Positions 34,985 through 46,394 of a stretch of DNA of 64,000 nucleotides are shown piece after piece. The notes beneath the pieces are model-generated. The model searched no databases, was not told the origin of the DNA, and saw only the letters and a list, made by a program, of their open reading frames with translations. Source of the stretch: Anaeramoeba flamelloides (lineage: Eukaryota > Metamonada > Anaeramoebidae); the NCBI GenBank assembly GCA_027625915.1, contig JANTQA010000070.1:3291001-3355000 (forward strand). The letters are read 5' to 3'. Both the position numbers and the translations under genes were made by a program. The stretch's first letter is position 1, and every line of letters begins with the position of its first letter.

Positions 34985-36080
34985 GTCAAATAATTGAGGA
35001 ATTCAGGAAGTACCGTCATGTGCTATCGAGTGCTGTCAAGTGCCTAGGTTTTCCAGAATTCAAAAGAATAGAGTAAAATCTTAGATATTACTCAATTCTT
35101 TTAAATTATGGAAAACCTATCGGTGCTTTTCTTGGGATTTTCTTGTTTACTTATTAAGTGTTCTAGGTTTTTTTGAGGTTTTCTATTTTATTTGAAAAAT
35201 AGATATATTTTGGTTAGGTTTTTTTGAGTTTTCTATTTGTTTGGAAAATCAATAGATTTTCGTTAGTTTTTTTTTACTTTTCGAAATGAACCAAAAATTT
35301 ATTAAAATTTTCTGTTTATTTCAAAAAAAAAAACCAAGAACACTTCACAATAAAATAAACTCTTTTTTTAAAAATTGTGGCTCACCTGAAAAAATAAATT
35401 GAAAAAAAAAAATTATCCTTTAGTATTCAAGAACAATTAATAACTAAATATGATTTGTAATTTACTTTTAAGTCATTTCAAATCGATAAAAGCCTGATAT
35501 ATTAAAAATTAAAAAAAAATCAAACCAAAAACTAAAAAAAAGTGAGTCACAATTTTTGAAATGAGCATTACTGATTTTTTATTACTGAACTTTCACTGAA
35601 AAAAAGTTGAACAACAAGATTTTTTATGAATAATTAAATCCATTTTCAAAGACATTACATAGCCTCAATTTTCTTCGTGATTATTTTTCTTTTCGAAGAT
35701 CTCTTTTTTTTTTCACAGGATCTTTTTAAAAAAAAAAAAAGAAAAAAAAGAAAAAGAAAAAGAAAAAAAAAGAAAAAGAAAAAGAAAAAGAAAAACTAAA
35801 AGTTGCAAAATTAGAAAAAATGATTCTGATCCAAAAATTTGAAAATATTTTTTTGAGAGGAATCTGGAATAAACCCTCAAAACAACTCCCATTAACATTA
35901 TAAAATAAGTCAAAATTTTTGAAAAATAGTTTAGAAAACCTCAAAAAAACCTCATGAAAATCTATCTATTTTCCAAATAAACAGAAAACTCAAGAAAAAC
36001 TAACGACACCCATCCCAATTCAAAAGAATAGAGAAAAATCAAAGATTTTACTCAATTCTTTTGAATTCTGGAAAAGCAAA
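34985..36080. repeat. Compound foldback region with hairpins at both ends
   Basis: Two copies of one hairpin bracket the region, at 35045-35119 and 36015-36071. Each folds on CAAAAGAATAGAG-AAAATC paired with ATTACTCAATTCTTTT. Between them, three tandem units of GGTTTTTTTGAGTTTTCTAT plus a GAAAATAGAT block (35165-35275) are matched by inverted copies at 35930-36000. An inner stem pairs AAATTGTGGCTCAC (35370) with GTGAGTCACAATTTTT (35541). No coding frame. The type of element is unclear. Confidence 0.55.
35727..35800. repeat. (AAAAAG)n-like microsatellite
   Basis: A-rich tract with G every five or six bases. Open frames over it on the minus strand are poly-Phe/Leu artefacts. Confidence 0.9.
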
Positions 36081-37146
36081 TAACATTTTTTTTTAATTTG
36101 AGAAATTAAATCAAAATTAAATAAATTTTCTGTTTATTTCTCAAATTAAAAAAAAAATAACAGCAAATAAGAGGAATCAACAACTCTGACGTTGCTTTAA
36201 TAAATAAAAAAAAAAATGAATTTTTTCTTATTATTTTTTATTCTAAAATCCTGATTCCTAAGTGTAATATCCATATAGGTTGATAGCGTATGAATAATAA
36301 ATATATGTTTCTCAGTTTTTATAAGAAAAAAAATTATGATTGTTTGTTTTTATTTCACTTATTTAAAAATTTTTTGATATCAAGTTTATGAAATCTGAAT
36401 TTGGTCAAAAAGGTACAATGAATTTATTATATCTAATAAACAATTTTTAATTTATGATTAGAAGTGAAAATTTTGATTTTTATTTTGTTTTATTTCTGGG
36501 CTTTTTAAAAAATTTTTTTTTTTTCGAAATCGGGTAATTGATGAAAGAACCAACAAATCTACTCCTTTTTTGCTAGGGGTTTGAAAATAAGAAAAAAAAA
36601 TACCAGGTAACATTTTTAAAATGAATATTGGTTTTTTATATGCCTTAGGGCCCAGGGTTAATTTACTTTGTAAAATTTTCAACAAATAAGAAAAAATATA
36701 AAAAAATATTTATGGATAACAAAATAAAAGATCTCAAAGATTTATTCAGTAAATGTAATGAAAAAAGGCAAGGATGAAGAAAAAATTGAGTAATTTTTTT
36801 TTTTTTTTGAATTTTTTGAATATTAAAGAGAGAAAATTTGTAAAACTATCAAATTGACCAATTTTCTTATATATATATTAAGGAGAAATTAAAGCCAGAT
36901 CGGAATCTTTTAACAACCATTTGTCTCATTTTGTCTTTTTTTTAATTTCAATTTCATCAGGATTATCCGCGAAGACAGTTTTAAAAATGAAATTCTTAAT
37001 TTTTTTTTTATTTTTTTGTAATTCGAATGAAGGAAATTAATTTCCTTTTTTATATTTTTTTTTTTAATTTAAGAAATGAACAGAAAATTTCCTTAATTTT
37101 CTTTTCTTCAAAAAAAAAGAAAAAAAAAAAAAAATCAGTTATTTTT
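36081..37146. other. AT-rich DNA with short inverted repeats
   Basis: A stem pairs TTTTTTTTAATTTGAGAAAT (36089) with ATTTCTCAAATTAAAAAAAA (36136). A similar arm TTAATTTAAGAAATGAACAG recurs at 37064. These appear related to the foldback region upstream. No gene seen. Confidence 0.4.
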
Positions 37147-37209
37147 TCCCAGAATTTTAAAGAATTGAGTGAAATCTTTGAATTTATTTAATTGCATTGA
37201 ATCCTGGGA
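37147..37209. repeat. Third copy of the hairpin found at 35045 and 36015
   Basis: TTCCCAGAATTTTAAAGAAT pairs with ATTGCATTGAATCCTGGGAA, and the loop side carries GAGTGAAATCTTTGA as in the other copies. Diverged but the fold is kept. Confidence 0.55.
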
Positions 37210-37467
37210 AACATAGGAACTCTACAACACTTAACAACACAGCTTATATATATATATATATATATCTAATACAAAATAAATTTAAAAGTATTCTTGACTT
37301 CGCCACCCTGAGAGATTGATTGTTAGATTTTGTCTATAATTAATTTTGATTTGGATTTAATAATTTAATATTTTCATTATCTTTTTTTAAAAATTTTTAT
37401 TTTTTTTTGATATTGGCTTAAGCTCCATACTTTCTAATTTCTTTCTGAGTTTGAATCTTCTTTAATA

Positions 37468-37672
37468 TACAGTCAGTTCCACTTTAAAGACACAAACTTT
37501 CTACAAAATATAAGGCACAATTAAAAATCAAAAATTATGGTACATAATTTTAGATTTTAGTAAAATAATTTGTAAAACTCAAAATTCTCAAAAAAATGTA
37601 TGATAATTTGTGATTTCTTTTGTACATTTTATATTATTGAAAGTTTATATCTTAAAATTCGAACTGAATGTA
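37468..37672. mobile_element. Palindromic MITE family M, solitary copy (205 bp)
   Basis: Begins TACAGTCAGTTCCACTTTAA and ends with the approximate reverse complement (CGAACTGAATGTA). AGGCACAATT and GAAAGTTTATA blocks correspond to those in the copies at 57976-58380. Begins and ends in TA. Non-coding. Confidence 0.7.
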
Positions 37673-37936
37673 TTTAAATTTTCTGTAACATCAAGAAAAT
37701 GAAAAAATGTCTTGTAATACAAAAATTCAAGGGTATGGTTTTAACTTCTTGGGTATATTCTGTCTCATTAAAAACTTTGTAATTATTGAGTTGTAATCCT
37801 ATTTTCTTGTGAGAATAGAAAAAAAAATTGAAATAAGAATTTGAAAAAAGGGTTTGTCAAATAAAACATTGAAAATTTTTATAAAAATCTTTTCGAAAGA
37901 AGATACCTTTTCTCAAAAAAAATCATTAGTTAGTTA

Positions 37937-38761
37937 ACTGTCAAACCTAAAACCCGGAAATTTTCATAAATCCGGTAATTCCATTTTTCTTATCAATTGA
38001 AAATATTAGTAAAAAGTCAAAAATATACTCCCATTTTACAGACAGATAATCCAATTACCCATCAACTTATAACTGTCCCAATTGGGATGTTGGTTAAGTA
38101 TTCTGAATCCATCAATTTTAACTCTTTGGTGAATTCAAAAATCAAAAAAATCGAAAATTTGTAAAATTAATTGATAACATGACTGAAAATGAAAATCCAC
38201 TTTTGATTTTAAATTTTAAAATAAAAAACATTTTCATCATTTTAAAATATTTAAAAGCATTTGAATTTGAGAGAGGTGTTTGATTATTGCAAATTTTCAT
38301 GAAATTTTAAAACCCATTTAGTTAAAAAATAAATCCTCTAAGCTTCTCAATAGAAATTTTAAAATTTTGAAAAATATTAAAAGAAAGATATAAAGTAAAT
38401 AAAACTCTTATTTCATAAACGCAACAACAGAGTAATTCTTATAAAGATGATTCCTAATAAATTTAGAATTTATCTAAAGGGGAAATCGCAATAAATTTTT
38501 ATTTTCAATTTTCAGTAATGTTATCAATTAATTTTACAAATTTTCGATTTTTTGATTTCTGAATTCACCTAAGAGTTAAAATTTATGAATTCAGAATATT
38601 TAACCAACATCCCAATTGGGACAGTTATAAGTTGATGGGTAATTGGATTATCTGTCTGTTTAATGGGAGTATATTTTTGACTTTTTACTAATATTTACAA
38701 TTGATCAGAAAAATGGAATTACCGGGTTTATGAAAATTTCCTGGTTTTAGATTTGAAAGTA
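37937..38761. mobile_element. Foldback element L, ~265-bp inverted arms
   Basis: Left arm 37937-38215 and right arm 38500-38761 are reverse complements over most of their length. Shared blocks include GAAATTTTCATAAA-CCGGTAATTCC, CAATTACCCATCAACTTATA and CCCAATTGGGATGTTGGTTAA. The arms end internally at TTATCAATTAATTTTAC. The spacer is about 285 bases with no coding frame. This is the longest near-perfect inverted repeat pair around a single spacer apart from the 50-51.7 kb pair. Confidence 0.8.
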
Positions 38762-38814
38762 ACAGAGAAGATTTAGAGTTCTTTTGTTTCCGATATTTTT
38801 GTTATTAGCATACT

Positions 38815-39290
38815 GTTGTCAAAATAATGTATACCAAAAAGTTTAATCTGTGTTTCAAAATAAAAAGCCTGTTTTTTTTTTTAATAGAGAATCCCTACAT
38901 TAAATGATCAAAGAAAATGAAAATAAACTCTAAGTAAACATGAAATAAAAATGGCCTTGGTTTCTTAAAGTTCAGCTATTAAATTTGAAATTCTAAAAAA
39001 TGAAGGATCAAATTTATATATTTGTTTTAAAAATAATAAGACTCTCAACTTCAGAAATTCTTAACTTCCAAAAAAAAACAAACATATCAAAAAAAACTCC
39101 AAATTAAAAAATATTTGTGTTAATTACAGTCGGTAGTTAAAATTTACTTATAACTTCAAGGAATTTCCAATCAAAATTACTTTTAACTTAGTTATTACTT
39201 TTGGATAGTGAATTAGATATTGCAATTGAAACAACAAGAAAAAAAAGCACCGATTATTCCTAAGTAACATGGATTATAATACTTTCATTT
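38815..39290. mobile_element. Repeat family H, copy H1
   Basis: Left end has AAAATAATG, then TTTAATCTGTGTTTCAAAATA. The right end has an inverted TAACATGGATTATAATACTTT. Inside, GATCAAAGAAA, TTTCTTAAAGTTC and ATGAAGGATCAAATT recur in H2 (53036-54015) and, in part, H3 (62955-63430). Right boundary approximate. Confidence 0.5.
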
Positions 39291-40649
39291 TCCAATTAAC
39301 AAATGAAAATTTTTATTTCAAGTTCCAAAATGAATATTAATTATTACTGCAATCAAATTAGAAGAGTAAAAATTTTGTCTTCGGGTTCAAGAAGGAAGTT
39401 TAGTTTATTGTCTAAAAATATCATTTCTAAACGATGTTGTAAAGATCTTTGGATTTTCTTTTCACTTATAAACTCTAAAAAATTTTTGGAGGATGTGAAC
39501 AAAAAATTTTCATTTTTTAATTGGAAAATAACAGTATATATGGACACACATTATTATGATCATGTTAATTGGAAAAATCTTTGACTTCAAAATAAACACT
39601 ATTCTGATTGGTTTTCTGTTCGTTTATAAGTGTCAGTTTTTAAAGTAATTTTGAAAGTTAAAAAATTTTCAAAATATTTATTTTTCCAAACCTAAACTCC
39701 CCTTTAATTTTACTCACTATAAGAGAAAGTTTTTTTACTTCAATAAATTTTCAAATGAAGATCAATCTATGATCCCAATATTTTTCAATATTGTTAGCAA
39801 GGAAACGCTTTTTAGAAAAAAACAATACATAACTTATTTGTAGGATACCTTCAAATTCGTTTTTTTTCGTTCTTGAAAATTTAATTTACACAATTTCTTG
39901 AGACTTCAGTTGACAAAATCACCAATTGATTCTTACAAAATTTGAAATTGGATTAAGATAACGAAAAGACCAATTTGATTCTCTTTTGATCTTATCAAAA
40001 CAAAATTTGCAAAATACAAAAAATAGTTAATAATTAACTTTGAAAATTTTTCTGTTTCATTTGATGTAAAGAAGTTTCAAATAGCAAATTGTTTAGGTTT
40101 TGAATAATTAATTTTCATTGGTAGTGTCTTGAATTTGTTTCTAATTGATTGACTAAAATCTGCAAACTTTACTCTTCTGTGAGAAAAATTATTTTTTTTG
40201 TTACTCTAGAATAAAGATCTTAATTGAAAAAAGTTAGTTTTCATTCTTTATTTAATTGTTGATCAGGAATTTTCAACTCTTTTCAGAAATATTTTTTGTT
40301 GGACTAAAAAAAATTTTTTACAAATAAATTCAATAATGATCATATCTTGAGAATTGAGAAAAAAAATCTTTGACAAAGAAAAGGTCTACAACTTCCACTA
40401 CCATTCACTTCAATAATTAAATTGTTAGGAAGTTAAAAAATTTTATTTATTTTTTCCTTATCACCAAAACATTTTTCATCTCTTTTATCGAAAAAAAATA
40501 AACTTGTTTGATTTATTTTTGTGATTGATAAAATCAAAATCTTTTCTCCAAACAATTCAAAAAATACTTATTTTTTTTCTCTTTTTCAAAAATCTCTCTG
40601 ATTTTGCTCACGAATCTTTACTACAAACACATATCTGAAAATCCATTGA
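39291..40649. other. Intergenic DNA upstream of the Rxt3-like gene
   Basis: A 93-codon frame at 39303-39584 has no recognisable motif and overlaps the end of repeat H1, so it is not called. Nothing else supported; the promoter of the next gene should lie near the right end. Confidence 0.35.
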
Positions 40650-42173
40650 ATGACAAAACAACCGAACGTACCCAATTTAAAACAGTTTCCTGTTGTAGGG
40701 ACCTTTTTGTATCCCATTACGAAACTTATTGATATTTGTCAAGAGATCAACAAGAAAGTTTTATTTGATTATCATTATCAATTCTATGTTCCATCATGCC
40801 AAGTGAATTATGAGAATGACAAAGTGAAAAAAAGGTGGGTTTGGGCATTTGGAAGCAAGTACGAGTGCAGTTCCGACATTGTGTCCATCTTGATACATTC
40901 GTCTAACTTCATCCCAAAGAAGACTTTACACAAGTTTGAAGGCATCCTTGTAAAATTCCAAATCTTGAATGAACGAGTCCAGAAATATGTAATGAAAAGG
41001 AAGAACGGAATCAGGTCACGTTATTCTTCAAAAAAAAAGGGTTTGTGTGTCAGGGTTGTTAATTCACAAATCGTATTTGATTTTAAAAAGATCCCAAAAA
41101 ATTTCTTGGATTTAAATAATTTTCTGAATTCTCAAAAGAAAATAAATAATTCTGTTAATTTAAGAAAAAGAATATTAACTTGTGGAAACAGTAAAGTCCA
41201 AAATGAGAACAATTATGCTTTGAATGAAGAGGAAAAACAAAATAATTATAAAAATAATTTTATTCAAAACAGTTCTATTTTCGAAAAAGAAAAAGGAAAA
41301 ATAATAGAATTGGCAAATGGAGGAGAGAGAGGAATGGATAAAGCGGGTAAGGTCTTACAAAGTTTGGGTGTTGTTCAACAATCGTGGCAAACTTTTTCAA
41401 GAAATGGCAAATTGATAAAAGATTTTCAAAAAAAATCACAAATTTGCCAAAATGCAAACAGCTCCATCAATCAAAATATTAAAGGCCAACTACAAGGTTT
41501 TAATAAAGTGATCAAAAAAAAAAATTCTTTTAAAAATTGGAGTGATCCTAAAAAAAATCAGCGTTTTGGTAATTTGCGAATGAAAACAAAATCATTTGAA
41601 ACAGCCAACCTAACAAAGGTGGAACATAATTTAGCTTTACACTCGAGCTTCACAAACAAAGAATCGATTTGTGTGAACGATTTAAGTTTTATTGCAAATA
41701 ATAATCCGTCACATTCCGTTTTGGGAAGCTCTCCACAAAACAAAATATTTAATGAAAAAGATTTAGATCTTGAGAAAAAAATAGAAAGAAATAAAGGGTT
41801 CCAATTATTACCTAACCTTGATGACCAAAAGGAAAAGAAAAAAAAAAAATCCATTTCCAAAAAAATTGAATATTTTCTCAAATTTCAAAATACAAATTTA
41901 TTTTCAAATTTTTCTTTTCAGAACAAAGATCACTTTTATGAAATTATAAATCAGAATACCAATTTTTCCAAAATGATCAGTCAACAGAGGATTGAGTCAA
42001 ACAACGTTATTGATTTTGATATTCACAACAAACAATTACAAGACCTAACTCTTCAAAAGAAAAAGGAAACTAGGAATAAACAATTATCAAAAGTCAGCTT
42101 ATTATTTAGCTTATCAAACGATCCTTGGTATGGTTTTTATTTTACTCTTTATTTTTTGTTATTATTTTTTTAA
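40650..42173 (+). CDS. Rxt3-like chromatin protein, C-terminus uncertain
   Basis: Residues about 43-150 match the pattern of the Rxt3 family, known in fungi as a subunit of the Rpd3L histone deacetylase complex. The match includes Y-Q-F-Y-V-P, NYENDKVKKRWVWAFGSKYE, CSSDIVSILIHSSNF (the family's DDSDIVAxLxH-like core) and ILVKFQIL. The rest (about 155-490) is Asn/Lys/Gln/Ser-rich and probably disordered. Near the end SLLFSLSNDPW resembles the S-N-E-P-W block that I recall near the end of the Rxt3 domain, followed at once by Phe/Leu-rich residues to a stop. A GT donor at 42128-42129 (GTATGG) splits that Trp codon, so the true protein may leave this exon after residue 492. I could not identify the next exon: the obvious acceptors after 42190 lead quickly to stops. 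The full frame is 507 residues. Start ATG 40650 directly precedes the conserved part. Confidence 0.65.
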   Translation: MTKQPNVPNLKQFPVVGTFLYPITKLIDICQEINKKVLFDYHYQFYVPSCQVNYENDKVKKRWVWAFGSKYECSSDIVSILIHSSNFIPKKTLHKFEGILVKFQILNERVQKYVMKRKNGIRSRYSSKKKGLCVRVVNSQIVFDFKKIPKNFLDLNNFLNSQKKINNSVNLRKRILTCGNSKVQNENNYALNEEEKQNNYKNNFIQNSSIFEKEKGKIIELANGGERGMDKAGKVLQSLGVVQQSWQTFSRNGKLIKDFQKKSQICQNANSSINQNIKGQLQGFNKVIKKKNSFKNWSDPKKNQRFGNLRMKTKSFETANLTKVEHNLALHSSFTNKESICVNDLSFIANNNPSHSVLGSSPQNKIFNEKDLDLEKKIERNKGFQLLPNLDDQKEKKKKKSISKKIEYFLKFQNTNLFSNFSFQNKDHFYEIINQNTNFSKMISQQRIESNNVIDFDIHNKQLQDLTLQKKKETRNKQLSKVSLLFSLSNDPWYGFYFTLYFLLLFF

Positions 42174-42199
42174 ATGCGAAAATTTTTTTCTCACAGCTA

Positions 42200-42520
42200 T
42201 TAGGGGTTGTATATTACAACCATTTTTAAAAAAGTGAGGATTTTTTTGATAACTTTTTTGAAGTTTTCCATTTTAAAAAATTGCAAACCCTTTTCACAGA
42301 AAAAACTTTTTTGAAAGTTATCTATTTGAAAAAGTAAAAACTTTTTTGAGAATTAAAAATTTTTGTTTAGTTTTAGATTTCAATAAAGTGAGGGTCAAAA
42401 CTTTAAATGTGATGTGGTTGTTGGAGTTGGAAAAAAGCATCTTTTTTAAAAAAAAACTTCACTTTTTAAAAATAGAAAACATTTCAACAGTTTTAATGTA
42501 GACAATCCTGTAAAAAAAAG
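42200..42520. repeat. Single arm of foldback family Q
   Basis: TTTAAAAAAGTGAGGATTTTT, AATAAAGTGAGGGTCAAAACT, CTTTAAATGTGATGTGG and a TTTTTTAAAAAAAAACTTCAC end follow the right arm of the element at 19996-20628. Lies immediately 3' of the Rxt3-like frame, so it may have replaced or displaced its last exon. Confidence 0.5.
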
Positions 42521-43164
42521 TTACTCACTTTTTTAAAAGACTTGTAATTAATAAATTAATTCATTGTTGGGAAATGGGTGAAAGTAGATTCTTATTTTCA
42601 ACTATTTCTTGTGTTAGAAAATAAAATCTATTGAAAAAAAGAAATTTTTCAAATTCTGAACCTAGACAATAGGATTTTTGAACTCATTTTTTTTTTATTT
42701 GTACACCTTAAAAAATAAAATTCTATTTTTCTCAACAAATTTTTGTTTCATTTGAGAAAAAAAAAGATATGTATTTTGCCTCATTTAAAAGGAAACTTTC
42801 ATAAAAAAAAAAAAAAAAAAAAATCCAATGCAAAATCTATTGAACTTTTTAATTAAATCTAAGGAAATTTAATCAATTATCATTGAAATAGTCAGACTTT
42901 GTAAGTTACCGGGAAACTTCATTCAAATTTTTATTGAAATTTCAACGATGAAATGAAAAATGTAGAATTATAAATAAGAAATATAAGAAAAAAAGGAAAA
43001 ATATTGAAAAATAAATGAAAACAGAAGCCAAAAAAAAATAATTAATTTATTGAAATATCAAAAGGGACATTTTATTTTTGATCGTGATACTCGTATGAAA
43101 TTCTGCCTTTAAAATGGGGAAATTAGAAAAAACAGTAAAAATAGAAATAATTTTTTTTTTCGTT
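42521..43164. other. AT-rich intergenic DNA, nothing recognised
   Basis: No gene or bounded repeat seen. Confidence 0.4.
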
Positions 43165-44080
43165 TTTTCACAATTTTGAAAATTATTCTGATATTGTGGA
43201 TTATTATTATTTTATGATTTTGGTGATAAAGTAGGACTAATTTCTTTTTTATAATATTATAACGAAGTTTTTAGTAATATTGTAAAATCAATTCTAAACT
43301 CTTTTTCAAATAAAAGAGAACAAAAAATTTCAAGAATTATACATAATTGAATCAAATTAATTGTAGTATCATTCTAAAATCGAAGAAACGCTTTAAAACA
43401 TAAAAAAAAAAACTCAACTTAATATTGAAAACTCATGAAAACAAAACAATAAAAATTAAAATTCAATATTTAAAAAATTGATATGTTACCTTTTATTTGA
43501 AATGAGAAATCTCGTTTTGGGAATTGTAAAGAAAAAAAATTATCAAATCAATAAAAACCCTTGAATGAGGCAAATTGGGAAAGGTTCTTGAAATTTAATT
43601 GATAATTCTTTACACGTAAAACTTTTGTTCTTTAAAATCTCATTTTCAAGATAAAGCCACAATTCATCTGGGTATTTTGTTGGCATGTTTTTTTTTTTTA
43701 TTTATTTTCTCTTTTCTTTGTTCCATACATCAATCCAATAATGGTCTTTCTTAATTCCGATATCTAGCTCATTCGAAATCAAACTTAAATTATTTCCATT
43801 TATACGCTGGTAGTTTATTTCCAAATTGGTTTAATCTTATCTTGCTTTTTCATTTTCCAACTGTTCGATATCCAAAAATAAAAAACAAAAAATGAAAAAA
43901 ATGAATAATTAAAAGGAAAATCACCAATAAGTAATTATCTTATGAACAATCAAATTCGATTGTATTGATGATTTGACAGGTGTGCCCTTTTGTCTGAAAA
44001 GAGGGTTTATCATCAAAACCTCTATTATTTATCAAGTTTTTTAAAACATTACTGTTCCTGAAAAAGGTATCATCAAATCC
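43165..44080. repeat. Repeat J, copy split by element G2
   Basis: Left part (43165-43294) and right part (44010-44080, beginning TCATCAAAACCTCTATTA) together match the unbroken copy at 21150-21340. The break is exactly at the TA ends of G2. Confidence 0.55.
43295..44009. mobile_element. MITE family G, copy G2 (715 bp), inserted in repeat J
   Basis: Starts TAAACTCTTTTTCAAATAAA and ends CTTTTGTCTGAAAAGAGGGTTTA, a terminal inverted repeat of about 22 bases. Interior collinear with G1. Non-coding. Confidence 0.8.
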
Positions 44081-45593
44081 TACATTAATTCAAATATCTA
44101 TTTATTTGGTCAGTTTATTGAATATACTCTGTTTGTTTTTTTTTTTTTTTTAACAAATATTGGAAATTTTGTTTTAATGATCTCATAAAAAAAATTATTA
44201 TTGGAGTAAATGTTTTTAAAGATAAAATGAGATCTTTTAAAGATCTTGAAATTTTTTTTTTTGGTAATTTGTGTATTGACTTATGAAATGGATGAGTTAA
44301 ACTCATTTAAACAATTTATTAATTAGGGTATCTCTTTTAAAAATCCAAAATTCACATGTTTCCGATATAAAACGAAAAAAACTAATATATTATTTTTTAT
44401 GAACAATAAATTTAATTCTTGAAAATAGAAAACCTATTTTTCGTTTTATGTTGGAAAGTATTGATTTAGATTGAAAATTTTTTATTTTGGTTTCTTTTTA
44501 ATAATTGATATTTCAATACAAATATCAACTAATAAATTTTAATGAAGTGTAAGGTGATTTGATAAATGAATATTTGATAGAATTTTAACAAAAGTTTCTC
44601 AATTAAATTCAGCTCTATTTTGCAATTTTTTCTATAAAGTTTTAAAAAAGTTGTTTTCTGGTTTTCAAAAAATTGAAAAAAAAATGCAAAAAAATTTTCA
44701 TATTTTGAAAAAATTTTTTTTAGCAAACTTTTTCTCTTGTTCACAATAATCCTTATTAACAATTTAAATCATTTATGTTTGAAAAAAAATTGATTTTCAA
44801 TTTTTGAGGATAAAATTACAAAAGTCCTAAATAGCTTCAAGAAAATTTTAAAATCAAATTTCATCTTAGTATAAAAACAAAATTTCTTGTTATAATTTTT
44901 AAATGACTTTAAAAAGTAATGTTTATAACTCCTCTTCTTAAATCAATACAATTATTTTTCAATATGCTTAATTAATTAATTTTTTTGTGAACCAAAAGAA
45001 TTATCTCAAAATTGAAAAAAATCCTTCTTTATTTTAATATTCCTAGCAATACAGACTTTTTTTTGTGAAATAAAGATGGAAATGATAAAAAATGGGGAAA
45101 AAAATTTTCATAATGTCAGAAATAAAATGAATTTAAAGGTTTTAATTTTGGAAAAAATGGAAAAAAAAATGGTTTCACAAAAAACAAATATTCTTTTATG
45201 GCTTTCTTAGTCGATCATAATTTTTTGACACTTGGGATCTATAAAATTTGTAATTAGAGAATACTACAAATACTGTATTTTAAAATTATGCCTTGTTGTC
45301 GTAGGGAACTGGTCACTTATAATATTTTTGTTCATACTGTACCCTTAATTACTTCTGTGATAATAATATATAATTTTACAATTGCTTTTTAAACAATATC
45401 ATTTCCGTAATTATGAAAAAAATAGAATTTGCTATTATTGAATACTTTAATCTCAATAAAAAATTCCAAATCTAAAAAAAAAATTTTTTTTCAAAGTAAA
45501 AGAATAAATAAATCTCATTTTTTTTGAGAGAAATTGAAAAAAAAATCATTGTTTTATATTAAAGTGAAGTATAATTTACTATTTCGCACAAAT
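44081..45593. other. AT-rich intergenic DNA, nothing recognised
   Basis: Short minus-strand frames at 44115-44306 and 44529-44762 are Lys/Ile/Phe-rich background. No feature supported. Confidence 0.4.
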
Positions 45594-45829
45594 CCCTAAT
45601 AAAAAAATTTTTTTATGACATTTTTATAACAAAATTTCCTTTTAAATGATGATTTTTTCAATATTTTTTGTAAAACTATTCTTATAACGAGCTTATAACA
45701 TGTTACAAATAATAAGACATTTTTTTAACAAATATTTATTTTATAAAAGTTTTTATTATAAAATTTTATAACATTTTAAATGTTTATAACACGTTTATAA
45801 CATGTTATAAAAAATTTTTTTTATTAGGG
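45594..45829. mobile_element. MITE N with CCCTAATAAAA ends (236 bp)
   Basis: Left end CCCTAATAAAAAAATTTTTT, right end the reverse complement (AAAATTTTTTTTATTAGGG), about 25 bases each, flanked on both sides by AAT. The interior repeats TTATAACA/TGTTATAA words in both directions. Non-coding. The AAT flanks could be a 3-base target duplication, though in this DNA chance is not excluded. Confidence 0.65.
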
Positions 45830-46136
45830 AATTAGGTGATAAAAATAAATAATCTAGAACTTAAAAAAATAATATAAGAAAAAAAAAAACTTTTTTTCAA
45901 AGAATGAAAATTTAAATATAAAAAAAAGTAACGTATAACCTAACAACCAATTGGAAAATAATCAGTTTTCTGATTTTATCAATTATTTTTCATTTTAAAA
46001 TCTAAGTAATTGATTTTATTTTTTTTTATCACTGCCAATTACATCATCAAAATTTCAAAAATTAAAAGAACTTATAGATATAACTAATAATACCTACCAG
46101 ATCTTTCCCCATATGCCCAACGGTTCAATCCATTTT

Positions 46137-46178
46137 CAAGTGGGTTCGAATCAAAATAACTCATTTGAACCACTTGAT
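46137..46178. repeat. Short hairpin CAAGTGG...CCACTTG
   Basis: CAAGTGGGTTCGAATCA pairs with CTCATTTGAACCACTTG around a loop of about six bases. It contains a B-box-like GGTTCGAATC but no tRNA body. Confidence 0.5.
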
Positions 46179-46394
46179 ATCTAAAAGATTTTTCATTTAG
46201 GTAATTATTTTTGACCCATAATCATCAATGAACAATGAAAAAAAGGAGGAACTCAAAAAAAAATAAGATATAGTTCAAAAAATTGAAAAAAAAATAAAAA
46301 AACTTTTATAATCTCTTAAAAATTTGAAATATAATAGTTACTTTGAGATAATAACCAAAATATAAAAAATAAAAATTACAATAAAAAATAAATT

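Noticed and set aside
35713-35944. Phe/Ser/Leu-rich minus-strand frames
   Set aside because: Produced by the (AAAAAG)n microsatellite at 35727-35800.
39303-39584. 93-residue plus-strand frame
   Set aside because: No recognisable motif, starts within the end of repeat H1, and no second copy or splice support; left uncalled.
46080-46180. tRNA-like sequence with GGGTTCGAATC
   Set aside because: Only a B-box-like word in a short hairpin; no acceptor, D or anticodon arm could be built.
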